From: Amycolatopsis sp. CA-230715
GTDB taxonomy: Bacteria > Actinomycetota > Actinomycetes > Mycobacteriales > Pseudonocardiaceae
DNA: 64,000 bases
Reading direction: 5' to 3'
Assembly: GCF_018736145.1 (NCBI RefSeq)
Contig: NZ_CP059997.1
Coordinates: forward strand, 3,409,501 to 3,473,500
The number at the start of each line of letters is the position of its first letter. Within the stretch, counting starts at the first letter, position 1. Position numbers and translations under genes: made by a program. Below, in pieces: positions 42,091-50,025 of this stretch. The notes beneath the pieces were generated by a model. It made no database searches. It was given only the letters and a program-made list of their open reading frames with translations, and had not been told where the DNA came from.

Positions 42091-43446
42091 CTATTCGGAC
42101 CGGGTGCCGCTGGATGCGTAGGCGGGCGCGGTCGACACCGCCGGTTCCCCGCGGCCGATGATCGAGTCGAGGATCTCCCCGACCCGCACCGCGGTGTTGG
42201 ACAGCAGCGACGAGGTGATGCCGTGCGAATGCTCGGTGCCGCCCTGCAGGTAGATCCCGCCCAGTACGGCCGGATCGGTCTCCAGGCGGTAGTCCCGCGT
42301 CACACGCAGCCTGCCGTCGTCGTCGCGGCGGCAGTGCGCGGCGAGCTCGCCCAGCAGCGGGGACGGGTCGGCGGGCAGGTAGCCGGTGGAGTACACGGCG
42401 ATGTCGGCGTCGAACACGGTGTGCTCGCCGGTAGCGAGGTCTTCGATGGTGGCGCGCACGCCGCTCTCGGTCTCGATCAGCTCGACCGGCCGCGACATGT
42501 TGAAGATGCGCAACCGCCGCTCCCCCAGCACCTTTTCGCGGTAGACACGGCGGTACAGCTCGTCTATCAGGTCGAGGTCGACGGCCGAGTAGTTCGTGTT
42601 GCCGTGGTAGTCCATCAGCCTGCGCTTCACCGCCTCAGGCGACGTGTAGTAGGCGTCGACGGCCTCGGGATCGAAGATCCGGTTCGCGAACGAGCTGTCG
42701 TCGGACGGGCTGTAGCCGTAGCGCGCGAACACCGAGCACACCTCGGCGCGCGGGAACTCGTCGTGCAGGAACGCCGCCACCTCGGCCGCGCTCTGCCCGG
42801 CGCCGACCACCACGAACCGCGACGGGTCCTGCTCGCGCAGCCCGGCGATCCGGTGCAGGAGTTCGTTGTTGTGCCAGATCTTGTCGCTCGTGCGGACGCC
42901 GTCCGGCAGGTTCGGGCGCAGCCCCGTGCTCACCACGAGGTTGCGCGCGCGGAACGTCTCGCCGTTGGCCGCGCGCACGTCGAAGTAGGCGACCGTGCCG
43001 TCCGCACCGCGCACCAGGTGCACGGCGGTGACATCGTGCCCGTAGGACACCAGGTCGTCGACCTTCGCCGCGCACCACTCGAAGTAGTCGTGGAACTCGA
43101 CGCGCAGCGGGAACAGGTTCTTGTGGTTGATGAAGTCGACGAGCCTGCCCCGATCGTGCAGGTAGGCGAGGAAGGTGAACCCGCTCGACGGGTTCCGCAT
43201 GGTGGCGAGGTCCTTGAGGAACGAGACCTGCATGGTCGCGTCCTCGATGAGCATCCCCCGGTGCCAGCCGAACCGCGGCTGCCGCTCCAGGAAGTGCGCG
43301 GTGACCGGGTCGCCGTTGCCCGCGTTGTGCTCGGTCAGCGCGATCGCCAGCGCCAGGTTCGACGGCCCGAAGCCGACCCCTATGACGTCGTACACCGGGA
43401 CTTCCACGCCCGGTCCGGAATCCTCGTGTGGCGTTCCTGCTGGCAT
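42091..43446 (-). CDS. L-ornithine N5-monooxygenase
   Basis: A 451-residue flavin-dependent N-hydroxylase of the PvdA/SidA/CchB family, which converts L-ornithine to N5-hydroxyornithine with FAD, NADPH and oxygen. Motifs read in order: FAD site GVGFGPSNLALA (about 24-35), MQVSFLKDLATMRNP substrate and flavin region, NADPH site VVVGAGQSAAEVA (about 215), NTNYSAVD, and the C-terminal STGYLP. It is the first gene of the NRPS operon and is preceded by an iron box, so it is made under iron starvation. The product feeds NRPS module 3 directly and, after formylation, probably module 1. Confidence 0.95.
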   Translation of the reverse strand: MPAGTPHEDSGPGVEVPVYDVIGVGFGPSNLALAIALTEHNAGNGDPVTAHFLERQPRFGWHRGMLIEDATMQVSFLKDLATMRNPSSGFTFLAYLHDRGRLVDFINHKNLFPLRVEFHDYFEWCAAKVDDLVSYGHDVTAVHLVRGADGTVAYFDVRAANGETFRARNLVVSTGLRPNLPDGVRTSDKIWHNNELLHRIAGLREQDPSRFVVVGAGQSAAEVAAFLHDEFPRAEVCSVFARYGYSPSDDSSFANRIFDPEAVDAYYTSPEAVKRRLMDYHGNTNYSAVDLDLIDELYRRVYREKVLGERRLRIFNMSRPVELIETESGVRATIEDLATGEHTVFDADIAVYSTGYLPADPSPLLGELAAHCRRDDDGRLRVTRDYRLETDPAVLGGIYLQGGTEHSHGITSSLLSNTAVRVGEILDSIIGRGEPAVSTAPAYASSGTRSE

Positions 43447-43492
43447 ACCAGTCCCATCGGTCGACGTATGGCAGCGGAAAGCCTAACCTAAC

Positions 43493-43511
43493 TAAGGTGA
43501 GCCTCAGCTAG
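43493..43511. promoter_or_regulatory. Iron box for the hydroxylase-NRPS operon
   Basis: TAAGGTGAGCCTCAGCTAG contains the intact core GGTGAGCCT and matches 15 of 19 consensus positions. An overlapping CCTAACCTAAC at 43482-43492 adds further half-sites. It lies 47 bp upstream of the hydroxylase start. Confidence 0.75.
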
Positions 43512-43556
43512 TACTTTCGAGGGTGATATACGTCCTGTGGGTGACTGGTTGCTAAT

Positions 43557-43575
43557 TAAGGGCAGCCTTGCTTAA
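43557..43575. promoter_or_regulatory. Second iron box, before formyltransferase
   Basis: TAAGGGCAGCCTTGCTTAA matches 13 of 19 positions of the consensus and is close to a palindrome. It lies 40 bp before the formyltransferase start, so the divergent gene has its own site. Confidence 0.6.
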
Positions 43576-43614
43576 CTACCTCGGCTCGTGCCGCCACGTC
43601 AAGGGAGGAGACCC

Positions 43615-44562
43615 ATGCGGGTCGCGATGTTCGGGTACCAGACCTGGGGACACCGGACGCTCAAGGCCCTGCTGGACTCCGAGCACGAGGTCGTCATGGT
43701 GGTGACGCACCCGAAGAGCGAGCACGTGTACGAGAAGATCTGGTCCGACTCGGTCGCCGATCTCGCCACCGAGCACGGTGTTCCGGTGCTGCTGCGCAAC
43801 CGGCCCGACGACGAGGAACTGCGGTCCGCGCTCAAGGCGGCCGAGCCGGACATCATCGTCGCCAACAACTGGCGCACCTGGCTGCCGCCGGAGATCTACG
43901 GCCTGCCGCCGCTGGGCACGCTCAACGTGCACGACTCGCTCCTGCCCGCCTACGCCGGGTTCTCCCCGCTGATCTGGGCCGTCATCAACGGCGAGCCCGA
44001 GGTCGGCGTGACCGCCCACATGATGGACGACGGGCTCGACGCGGGCGACATCGTGCTGCAGCGCGCGATCGAAGTCGGGCCCGCCGACACCACCACCGAT
44101 CTCTTCCACCGGACGGTGGACCTGATCGGCCCGATCGTCACCGACGCGCTCGCGCTCATCGCCGCCGGCCGCCGCGACTGGACCCCGCAGGACCGGAGCA
44201 AGGCCAGCTTCTTCCACAAGCGCGCGATCGAAGACAGCCGGATCGATTGGACGTGGCCTGCCGAGGACATCGAGCGGCTCGTGCGCGCGCAGTCCGATCC
44301 GTACCCGAACGCGTTCACGTTCCACAAAGGACAACGGATCCGGATCGTGCGCGCGTCCGTTTCGGACGCCTGCTACGGCGGCACGCCGGGCCGGATCTTC
44401 ATCAAGGAGGGCGACGGGATCGTCATCGTCGCCGGGAGCGAAGCGCGCCGCGGCCGCAGCCGAGGGCTGCGGATCGAGCGCGTGCGCACCGAGGACGGCG
44501 CGGAACTGGCCGCCACGGAGTACTTCCGGACCATGGGCGGATATCTGACCGCCTGCCCGTGA
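43615..44562 (+). CDS. N5-hydroxyornithine formyltransferase (CchA-like)
   Basis: A 315-residue enzyme related to methionyl-tRNA formyltransferase. It should move a formyl group from N10-formyl-tetrahydrofolate to the hydroxylamine nitrogen of hydroxyornithine. The catalytic triad of the family is visible: Asn in VANNW, His in NVHDSLLPAY and Asp in DDGLDAGD. A C-terminal domain of about 110 residues (from FFHKRAIED) follows. ATG 43615 is chosen for its GGAGGAG site; an earlier ATG at 43588 lacks one. It is divergent from the hydroxylase operon under iron-box control. Coelichelin and related clusters use the same enzyme. Confidence 0.92.
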   Translation: MRVAMFGYQTWGHRTLKALLDSEHEVVMVVTHPKSEHVYEKIWSDSVADLATEHGVPVLLRNRPDDEELRSALKAAEPDIIVANNWRTWLPPEIYGLPPLGTLNVHDSLLPAYAGFSPLIWAVINGEPEVGVTAHMMDDGLDAGDIVLQRAIEVGPADTTTDLFHRTVDLIGPIVTDALALIAAGRRDWTPQDRSKASFFHKRAIEDSRIDWTWPAEDIERLVRAQSDPYPNAFTFHKGQRIRIVRASVSDACYGGTPGRIFIKEGDGIVIVAGSEARRGRSRGLRIERVRTEDGAELAATEYFRTMGGYLTACP

Positions 44563-44592
44563 CCCGCGGGTCGGGGTGCGCGGGTCACGGGC
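44555..44592. terminator. Strong hairpin between convergent genes
   Basis: Perfect 14-bp arms (GCCCGTGACCCGCG at 44555-44568 and its complement at 44579-44592) with a 10-bp loop. The left arm includes the formyltransferase stop codon. It separates that gene from the lanthipeptide precursor gene, which is read towards it. Confidence 0.8.
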
Positions 44593-44612
44593 GGGCGCTT
44601 ACCGCCGGATGG

Positions 44613-44792
44613 TCAGTCGCAGCAGGGGTAGCAGATCTGGCCGTGCCAGATGGTGGCGTAGCTGGACATGATGGTCATCTCGGGCGTGCTCATCGCTCGC
44701 TTCTCCGGTACCGGGCCGAACGGGTTTTCCCGGTCGTCGACGCTTTCCCTCGACCATTCCCGGACGCGGTCGCCCGCCAAGCTGAGACTCAT
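44613..44792 (-). CDS. lanA: Class II lanthipeptide precursor peptide
   Basis: A 59-residue peptide gene directly upstream of, and divergent from, lanM. The N-terminal ~34 residues are charged (six Arg, seven acidic residues) like a leader. The C-terminal part is rich in Ser/Thr (S35, T36, T40, S43, S44, T47) and ends SYATIWHGQICYPCCD, with Cys at 54, 57 and 58. All thiols are C-terminal to the dehydratable residues, so up to three rings closing backward are possible. GAAAGGTG lies 7 bp before the ATG. There is no GG or GA cleavage motif; the cut may fall near EKRA-MST. I do not recognise the core from any named lanthipeptide. Confidence 0.8.
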   Translation of the reverse strand: MSLSLAGDRVREWSRESVDDRENPFGPVPEKRAMSTPEMTIMSSYATIWHGQICYPCCD

Positions 44793-44924
44793 TTTTTCGC
44801 ACCTTTCATCACACCGCCCGGAACGCGCCGAAACGGCTCGGTGTAGCGAAAACCCCAGGTCACCCAGAGCGCTGTGCAGCGCCGACGGGGCCCAATGTTG
44901 CTCTTCCGCGGCTAGGGTGTCAAG

Positions 44925-47537
44925 GTGGTGAATCGCGAACTAACAGTGCGTAATGCGGCGGCTGGGGAGTTGTTTCTGCTGCCGCTCAAAGAAACCGCGG
45001 TCGGCGCGGCACGAGCAGGCCTGCCAGGAGAAGCGCACGGGCTGTTCGATCTCGTCACCGCGCGGCAGCCCGGCGACCTCACCGCTTCGGCGGAGGCCGC
45101 GCTCTCGGCTTTGCTCACCGCGCTGGAAAGTCCTTCTGGGACAACGGAATTCGCGGACGCGTTGGCTCAGGACGAAAAGGACTGGCAGACCGCGCTCGAC
45201 ACCTTCGGACCGCTCCGCGACCTCGCCACCACGCGCCTGCGGAACTGGGCCGAAGCGAGCGCGGAACTGGTCACCCGGCTGCTCACCGACCGTGACGCGC
45301 TCACCGGCTGGCTCGGCCTGGACCGCCCGCTCGATCCCGTCGCGGTCACGACCGCGCTCGGCGACACGCACCGCGGCGCGAGATCCGTTGCCGCGGTCAC
45401 CGACCGGAGCGGCGTCCGGTTCGCCTACCGGCCACGACCGGTCGACATCGGCGCGGCGTTCGCCCGGTTCTGCGCCGCCATCGGCGAAACGGACGTGCAC
45501 ACGCCCGATCTGTTGCCGGGCAACGGGTACGGCTGGGCACGCTGGGTCGAGCACCGGCCCTGCGGCGACCGGCCCGCCTACGCCACCCGGCTCGGGCGCG
45601 CGCTCGCGGTCCTGTGGGCACTGGGTGGTACAGATCTGCACCAGGAGAACGTCGTCGGCGACGGAGCGCGACCGGTGCTCGTCGACCTGGAAACCCCGCT
45701 GGGCATCGATCCGGTCCTCATCGCGGGCGAACCGGGCGCGTGGGCGGTGCACGACAGCGTCCTCAGCACCAGCATGCTGCCCGGCGCGCGCCCGTTCGAC
45801 GGCGCGCCGAACGTCGGCGCGCTCGCCGAGTTCCTGTCCTCGGCGCCGGATCGTGAACGGGACGCGCTCGGCGAGGACGTGCTCGCGGGATTCCTTGCCG
45901 CGGCGAGGAACGTGACCGCGCACCGGGACCGGCTGCTCGGCCCGGATTCCCCGCTCGCGGTGTTCACCGGGCTCCCGCTGCGCGTGCTCGTGCGCCCGAC
46001 CTACCGGTATGCCGAACTGCTGACCAAGGCCGACCACCCGGCGCTGCTGTGCGATCGCGACGCGCGGCTCGACCACTTCGGACAGCTCGCCCTCGACGGC
46101 GACCGCCCGCGGCCCGAACTGGTCGCGGCCGAGGTCGCGGACCTGCTGGCGGGGGATGTTCCGCTCACCGAGGTCGAAGCGTCCGATGTGGAGGTTCGGT
46201 GCGCGGGCGCCCCGGTGTGCGTCCTCGACCGGTCGCCTTTGGACAGAGCGCGCGAGAAGATCCGGAACCTGACCGAAGAAGTCGTTTCCGCTGAGGCCGA
46301 GCTGGTGCGAGCATGCCTGCTCACCGACCGGTTCAACCGCGACGGACCGTGCATTTCAGCGTCCACTTCGGACTCCGGCGAAGCGGATCTCCTCGACGGC
46401 GCGCTGGCCGCCGGGCTCGCGTTGCGTCGCTCCGCCCGTTCCGGCCCGGCCGGGGTGAGCTGGCTCGACATCTCTTCGGTCGGCGGACGGGACTGGCACG
46501 TCGGCCCGAGCGACGATTCGCTGTACCGCGGGCTGCCCGGTATCGCGCTCGCCTGCGCCGAACTCGCCCACCGCACCGGTGATACCCGGATCGCGAGCCT
46601 GCGCGACGACGTCGTGGAGAGCTGGCTGCGGACACCCGTCCCGACCTCGCTCGGGGCGTTCGCGGGTGCGGCGGGCCACCTGGCCGCGGCCAGGTTGGTG
46701 GCACGCCGCGCACCGGATCCGGGGCTGGCGGAACGGGCCGGGCGGGCGCTTTCCGTGCTGTCCGGTGCCTCGGACGACTCGCTGGCACCGGATGTGCACT
46801 TCGGTGTCGCCGGTGCGGTCCTCGTGCTCCGTGCGGTCGGTTCGGATTCGGCGGCCTGGCAGGCGTGCGGGACCCGGCTGCTGACCGCCGTCGCGAACGA
46901 GCCGCCCCGGCTGACCGGGTTCGCGCACGGCACGTCCGGCATGGTGCTGGCGCTCAAGATCCTTGCCGACCAAGGGTTTCCGGCCGCTTTCGGGTACGCC
47001 GAGCAGCTTTCGGCGTGGCAGGAGGGGCAGTTCGTCCCCGGCGAAGGATGGCGCGATCTCCGCTTCGCTGCCGACGGGCCGGTGCGGACGACTTGGTGCA
47101 ACGGCACCGCGGGCATCGGCACGGCGCTGGCGCTGGAAACGCATCTCGGGCTCGGCGGCGACCGGGAACGGCTGCGCACGGCGGTGACGACGAGCGCGGC
47201 CGAGGGAACCGGATCGGTGCTCAACCCGTGCGACGGCGATCTCGGCGTGGCCGCGCTCCTGCTCGACGCCGGTGTCCTGACGGGCGAGGACGAATGGGCG
47301 CTCCGCGGGCGCCGCCTCGCCCGCGGTGTCGCCGCGCGGGTGCTCGCCGACCGTGTGCCGAACCCGCTCGACCGGCGCAGCGGCCTGATGACCGGCTACG
47401 CGGGCGTGGTGCTGGGCCTGCTGCACGCCGCCGATCCCGCAGACGTCCCGTCGGCCACCTCGGTCGCGTTGAACCTGCTGCCCTCCGGGAGGGCCGCCCG
47501 GATCGATCCACGGGCGGCCTCGAAGCTCCGCCGGTAG
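44925..47537 (+). CDS. lanM: LanM: class II lanthipeptide synthetase
   Basis: An 870-residue bifunctional enzyme, shorter than the usual ~1000. The N-terminal DUF4135 dehydratase/kinase part (about 60-440) has the catalytic block GGTDLHQENVVGD (D, H, N) and the metal motif VLVDLETPL. The lysine of the usual YKPR motif is Arg (FAYRPR). The C-terminal LanC-like cyclase (about 500-870) has GFAHGTSG, the first zinc ligand in TWCNGTAG (Cys725) and the second in NPCDGDLG (Cys769). The third ligand, normally His or Cys, is Asp770. GTG 44925 follows a TAGGGT -10-like box by only 6 bp, so the message may be leaderless. It should phosphorylate and eliminate Ser/Thr of the divergent precursor and add its cysteines. 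Confidence 0.92.
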   Translation: MVNRELTVRNAAAGELFLLPLKETAVGAARAGLPGEAHGLFDLVTARQPGDLTASAEAALSALLTALESPSGTTEFADALAQDEKDWQTALDTFGPLRDLATTRLRNWAEASAELVTRLLTDRDALTGWLGLDRPLDPVAVTTALGDTHRGARSVAAVTDRSGVRFAYRPRPVDIGAAFARFCAAIGETDVHTPDLLPGNGYGWARWVEHRPCGDRPAYATRLGRALAVLWALGGTDLHQENVVGDGARPVLVDLETPLGIDPVLIAGEPGAWAVHDSVLSTSMLPGARPFDGAPNVGALAEFLSSAPDRERDALGEDVLAGFLAAARNVTAHRDRLLGPDSPLAVFTGLPLRVLVRPTYRYAELLTKADHPALLCDRDARLDHFGQLALDGDRPRPELVAAEVADLLAGDVPLTEVEASDVEVRCAGAPVCVLDRSPLDRAREKIRNLTEEVVSAEAELVRACLLTDRFNRDGPCISASTSDSGEADLLDGALAAGLALRRSARSGPAGVSWLDISSVGGRDWHVGPSDDSLYRGLPGIALACAELAHRTGDTRIASLRDDVVESWLRTPVPTSLGAFAGAAGHLAAARLVARRAPDPGLAERAGRALSVLSGASDDSLAPDVHFGVAGAVLVLRAVGSDSAAWQACGTRLLTAVANEPPRLTGFAHGTSGMVLALKILADQGFPAAFGYAEQLSAWQEGQFVPGEGWRDLRFAADGPVRTTWCNGTAGIGTALALETHLGLGGDRERLRTAVTTSAAEGTGSVLNPCDGDLGVAALLLDAGVLTGEDEWALRGRRLARGVAARVLADRVPNPLDRRSGLMTGYAGVVLGLLHAADPADVPSATSVALNLLPSGRAARIDPRAASKLRR

Positions 47538-47653
47538 CGTGGCGGTCACCCCGAACCCGATCGTGCGCGCGCACGGCGGGCCTCCCCCATCCCCTGAGTG
47601 GCTTTGGTGTGCCCGACCAGGATCGCGCGGAGACCTGCCGTGCCGCAACGCAT

Positions 47654-48472
47654 TTATCGCTGTGCTACCAGCCAGCGGTGCAGCGCGGTCGCCAGCTCCA
47701 CCGGAGCGTCGTACTGGATCAGGTGCCCGGCGCCCTCGATGAGGTCGACGCTCGCGCCGGGGATCGCGTCCGCAAGGCGGGTCGCCCGGTCCGCCGGGAT
47801 CCAGGTGTCGTCGGTGCCCCAGATGACCTTCACCGGAATGTCCACTGTGGAGTAGCGGTCTTCGACCTCCGCGGTGAACCGCTCGTCGGCCTGGGCGATC
47901 TGGCGGTAGAAGGCACCTTGGCCTTCCTCGGTGAGCCACGGCCCGGTGAGACCGTCCAATTGCGACTTGGTCAGGCCCTGGTGGCTCGCGCCGGAGATGT
48001 AGGCCTCCAGCGCGCCGCGGTGCACGGGCAGCGGCTGCGCGGCGAACACGTCGGCGTTTTCGGCCACCAGGCGGAAGAACTCCGATCCCCACGGCCGCAA
48101 CGCGACCACGTCGACGAGCGCCAGCGACGCGTACTTCGCGCCGTGCAGAAGGTGAGCGCGCAAGGACACCGCGCCGCCGTAGTCGTGCGCGATCACGTGC
48201 GGCTCGGCGAGCTCCCACTCGCGCAGGAGCGCCGCGAACACCTCGCCCTGGGTGCCGAGGTCGACCGCGTGCGCCGGGTCCTTTGAGGACTGTCCGTAAC
48301 CCGGCATGTCCCATACGTGCACGGTGTACTCGCGGCTGAGCGCCTTCGCGAACGGCGACCACAGCAGCGATGACCACGGTGTGCCGTGGCAGAACACCAC
48401 CGGCGGCCCGGCACCGAACCGGTCCCACGCGATTGTCCTGCCCTGCCAAGAGAATGTCTGCGAAAGTTCCAC
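47654..48472 (-). CDS. Alpha/beta hydrolase with Asp nucleophile
   Basis: A 272-residue hydrolase. The oxyanion motif is HGTP (residues 29-32), the nucleophile elbow AHDYGGAV puts Asp rather than Ser at the active site (about 96), the acid is in WGTDDTWIP and the base His in GAGHLIQYD. Asp-type members are epoxide hydrolases, haloalkane dehalogenases or similar C-X hydrolases. The dehalogenase Trp after the nucleophile is a Tyr here, so epoxide hydrolase-like activity is a little more likely. GTG start. It converges on lanM across 116 bp holding no gene, and nothing ties it to the siderophore or lanthipeptide. Confidence 0.85.
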   Translation of the reverse strand: MELSQTFSWQGRTIAWDRFGAGPPVVFCHGTPWSSLLWSPFAKALSREYTVHVWDMPGYGQSSKDPAHAVDLGTQGEVFAALLREWELAEPHVIAHDYGGAVSLRAHLLHGAKYASLALVDVVALRPWGSEFFRLVAENADVFAAQPLPVHRGALEAYISGASHQGLTKSQLDGLTGPWLTEEGQGAFYRQIAQADERFTAEVEDRYSTVDIPVKVIWGTDDTWIPADRATRLADAIPGASVDLIEGAGHLIQYDAPVELATALHRWLVAQR

Positions 48473-48487
48473 GGGGTCAGTGTGGCA

Positions 48488-49246
48488 TCAGGGCGACGGC
48501 AACCGGTCGCAGAGCGCTGCGGGAAACTCCGGGAGCCGTGTCTTGATCTCGTCGCACCCGGCTCCCTTGGCGCCTGCCACGCTTTGCCAGCCCTTGCCGT
48601 TCCAGCGGTAGACGACACGGTTCACCGGGCCTTCCGACGAACAGCCTGGGGCACCCTCGGCGGGCGGGCATTCGCCGACGTGGCGGGTGATGTCCAGCAC
48701 GAGCCAGGCGCCGTCGCACCCACGCACCACACGCGCGCCGCTGAGGTGCTTCACCGGCACGTCCGAGTCGAAGGTCGCCTGGTCGATCCACGCTTCCGCG
48801 CAGTGGTCGGCGGGTGGCGTGCAGCCAAGGCGCGCGTCGCAGCGGCCGTAGGCGGCACCGAGCCGGTGCCACATCGCCTCCGAATTGAAGACAAGGGGGC
48901 GGTCGCCGAGCGGGCCCGGCGTGGTGAGCGTCGTCTCGGCCCGCTCGTTCGCCGGGCAGGCACCGACCACGTTCGATCCGCGCGAAGAGAAGACCACGTT
49001 CGCGTACACGGTGTTGTTCTCTTCGGTGAGCATCTCGAGGTGCAGGTCCTTCGCGCAGTCCTCGCCGCCCGCGGGAAGGTCGACCTCGATCACCGCGGTG
49101 TTCGGCGCCGGTCCGGGGCGAACGCCGGTCACCTGTGCGGCACCCGTCGTCCAGGTGACCGTCGCGGGCACTTTCGCAGGCTCCGCCGGGCGGCCGCACG
49201 CACCGAGCGACACCACGAGCAGCGCCACCGCGAGCCATCTCTTCAC
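48488..49246 (-). CDS. Cysteine-rich lipoprotein of unknown function
   Basis: A 252-residue protein beginning with a lipoprotein signal (VKRWLAVALLVVSLGAC, lipobox LGAC). The mature part has about ten cysteines (for example GEDCAK, GRCDARLGC, HCAEAW, ECPPAEGAPGC, AALC), which implies several disulfides outside the membrane. The GTG start overlaps the stop of the WYL regulator by 4 bp, so the two form an operon. No domain is recognised. Secreted actinobacterial proteins with this look are often annotated only as hypothetical. Confidence 0.7.
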   Translation of the reverse strand: MKRWLAVALLVVSLGACGRPAEPAKVPATVTWTTGAAQVTGVRPGPAPNTAVIEVDLPAGGEDCAKDLHLEMLTEENNTVYANVVFSSRGSNVVGACPANERAETTLTTPGPLGDRPLVFNSEAMWHRLGAAYGRCDARLGCTPPADHCAEAWIDQATFDSDVPVKHLSGARVVRGCDGAWLVLDITRHVGECPPAEGAPGCSSEGPVNRVVYRWNGKGWQSVAGAKGAGCDEIKTRLPEFPAALCDRLPSP

Positions 49247-49965
49247 TTGTTCAGCGTAGGAGAAAATTCGAGCTGGCGGACCGCGTCGCGCGCGATACCG
49301 AGATCCTCGCGGCGCAGCGAACGCGGCTCGGGCACTTCGGCGGTCACCGCGATCGAGGCGATCCGGTCCGTGCGGAACCCGCGCACCGCATCGCGCGTGC
49401 GGCACCAGGCGAGGAGGTACCAGTGGGTTTCGGTGCCGAGGTAGCCGAGCGGCTCGACATCGCGTCGCGTGACCGCGCCCTCGCGATCGGCGTACCCGAT
49501 GCGCAGGACACGGCGGCGGGACACCGCGTCGGCCACCAGCCGCGGCACCGGCGGCGCGGCGCCTTCGCCGTCGAGCAAATGGATGCGACCGGCGAGGTCC
49601 CGAGCCGCGGCGGCGTCGTCGCCGTGCATCGCCGCGACCAGCTTGCGCAGCGCCGAACCCGCCGTCGCCCGGAACGGCGTGCCGTCGAGGCGGCCCAGCG
49701 CCACCGCCATCGCGACGGCCTCACCCGGCGTCAGGTTCACCGGCGGCAGCGTGCGCGCCTTGTCCAGGCAGTAACCGCCGGTGCGGCCCGCCTCGGCGTA
49801 GATCGGCACTCCCGACTGCTGCAACGCGCTGATGTCCCGCTCCACCGTGCGGACGCTGACCTCGAAACGACCGGCGAGCCAGCGCGCGCTGCGCGGGCGC
49901 GGCGCGATCGCGCGCAGCTCCTCGACCAGCGCGTAGAGACGATCGGTGCGGTTCACGCGCGCCAA
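49243..49965 (-). CDS. WYL-domain transcriptional regulator (DeoR-type HTH)
   Basis: A 240-residue regulator. An N-terminal HTH_11 helix-turn-helix (about 8-60; SARWLAGRFEVSVRTVERDISAL) is followed by IYAEAGRTGGYCLD and a C-terminal WYL domain (about 140-215; RRDVEPLGYLGTETHWYLLAWCRTRDAVRGFRTDRI in pieces). Members sense ligands such as nucleotides and control nearby or distant genes. It is first in a two-gene operon with the lipoprotein. The region upstream to 49985 is short and ends in a terminator hairpin. Confidence 0.9.
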   Translation of the reverse strand: MARVNRTDRLYALVEELRAIAPRPRSARWLAGRFEVSVRTVERDISALQQSGVPIYAEAGRTGGYCLDKARTLPPVNLTPGEAVAMAVALGRLDGTPFRATAGSALRKLVAAMHGDDAAAARDLAGRIHLLDGEGAAPPVPRLVADAVSRRRVLRIGYADREGAVTRRDVEPLGYLGTETHWYLLAWCRTRDAVRGFRTDRIASIAVTAEVPEPRSLRREDLGIARDAVRQLEFSPTLNK

Positions 49966-49985
49966 CCTAGCGGCGGGGTACGACG

Positions 49986-50022
49986 AAAAACGCCCCGGCG
50001 ATCCGGTCGCCGGGGCGTTTTT
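49986..50022. terminator. Terminator with A- and T-tails
   Basis: Fifteen-bp arms including an A run and a T run (AAAAACGCCCCGGCG at 49986-50000, complement at 50008-50022) around a 7-bp loop. It terminates the secreted LVIVD-protein gene read leftward into it, and could work in both directions. Confidence 0.85.
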
Positions 50023-50025
50023 CCG

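Noticed and set aside
47654..48472. Siderophore esterase or releasing thioesterase (CchJ-like)
   Set aside because: The nucleophile elbow has Asp, not Ser, and the gene lies beyond the lanthipeptide locus without an iron box.
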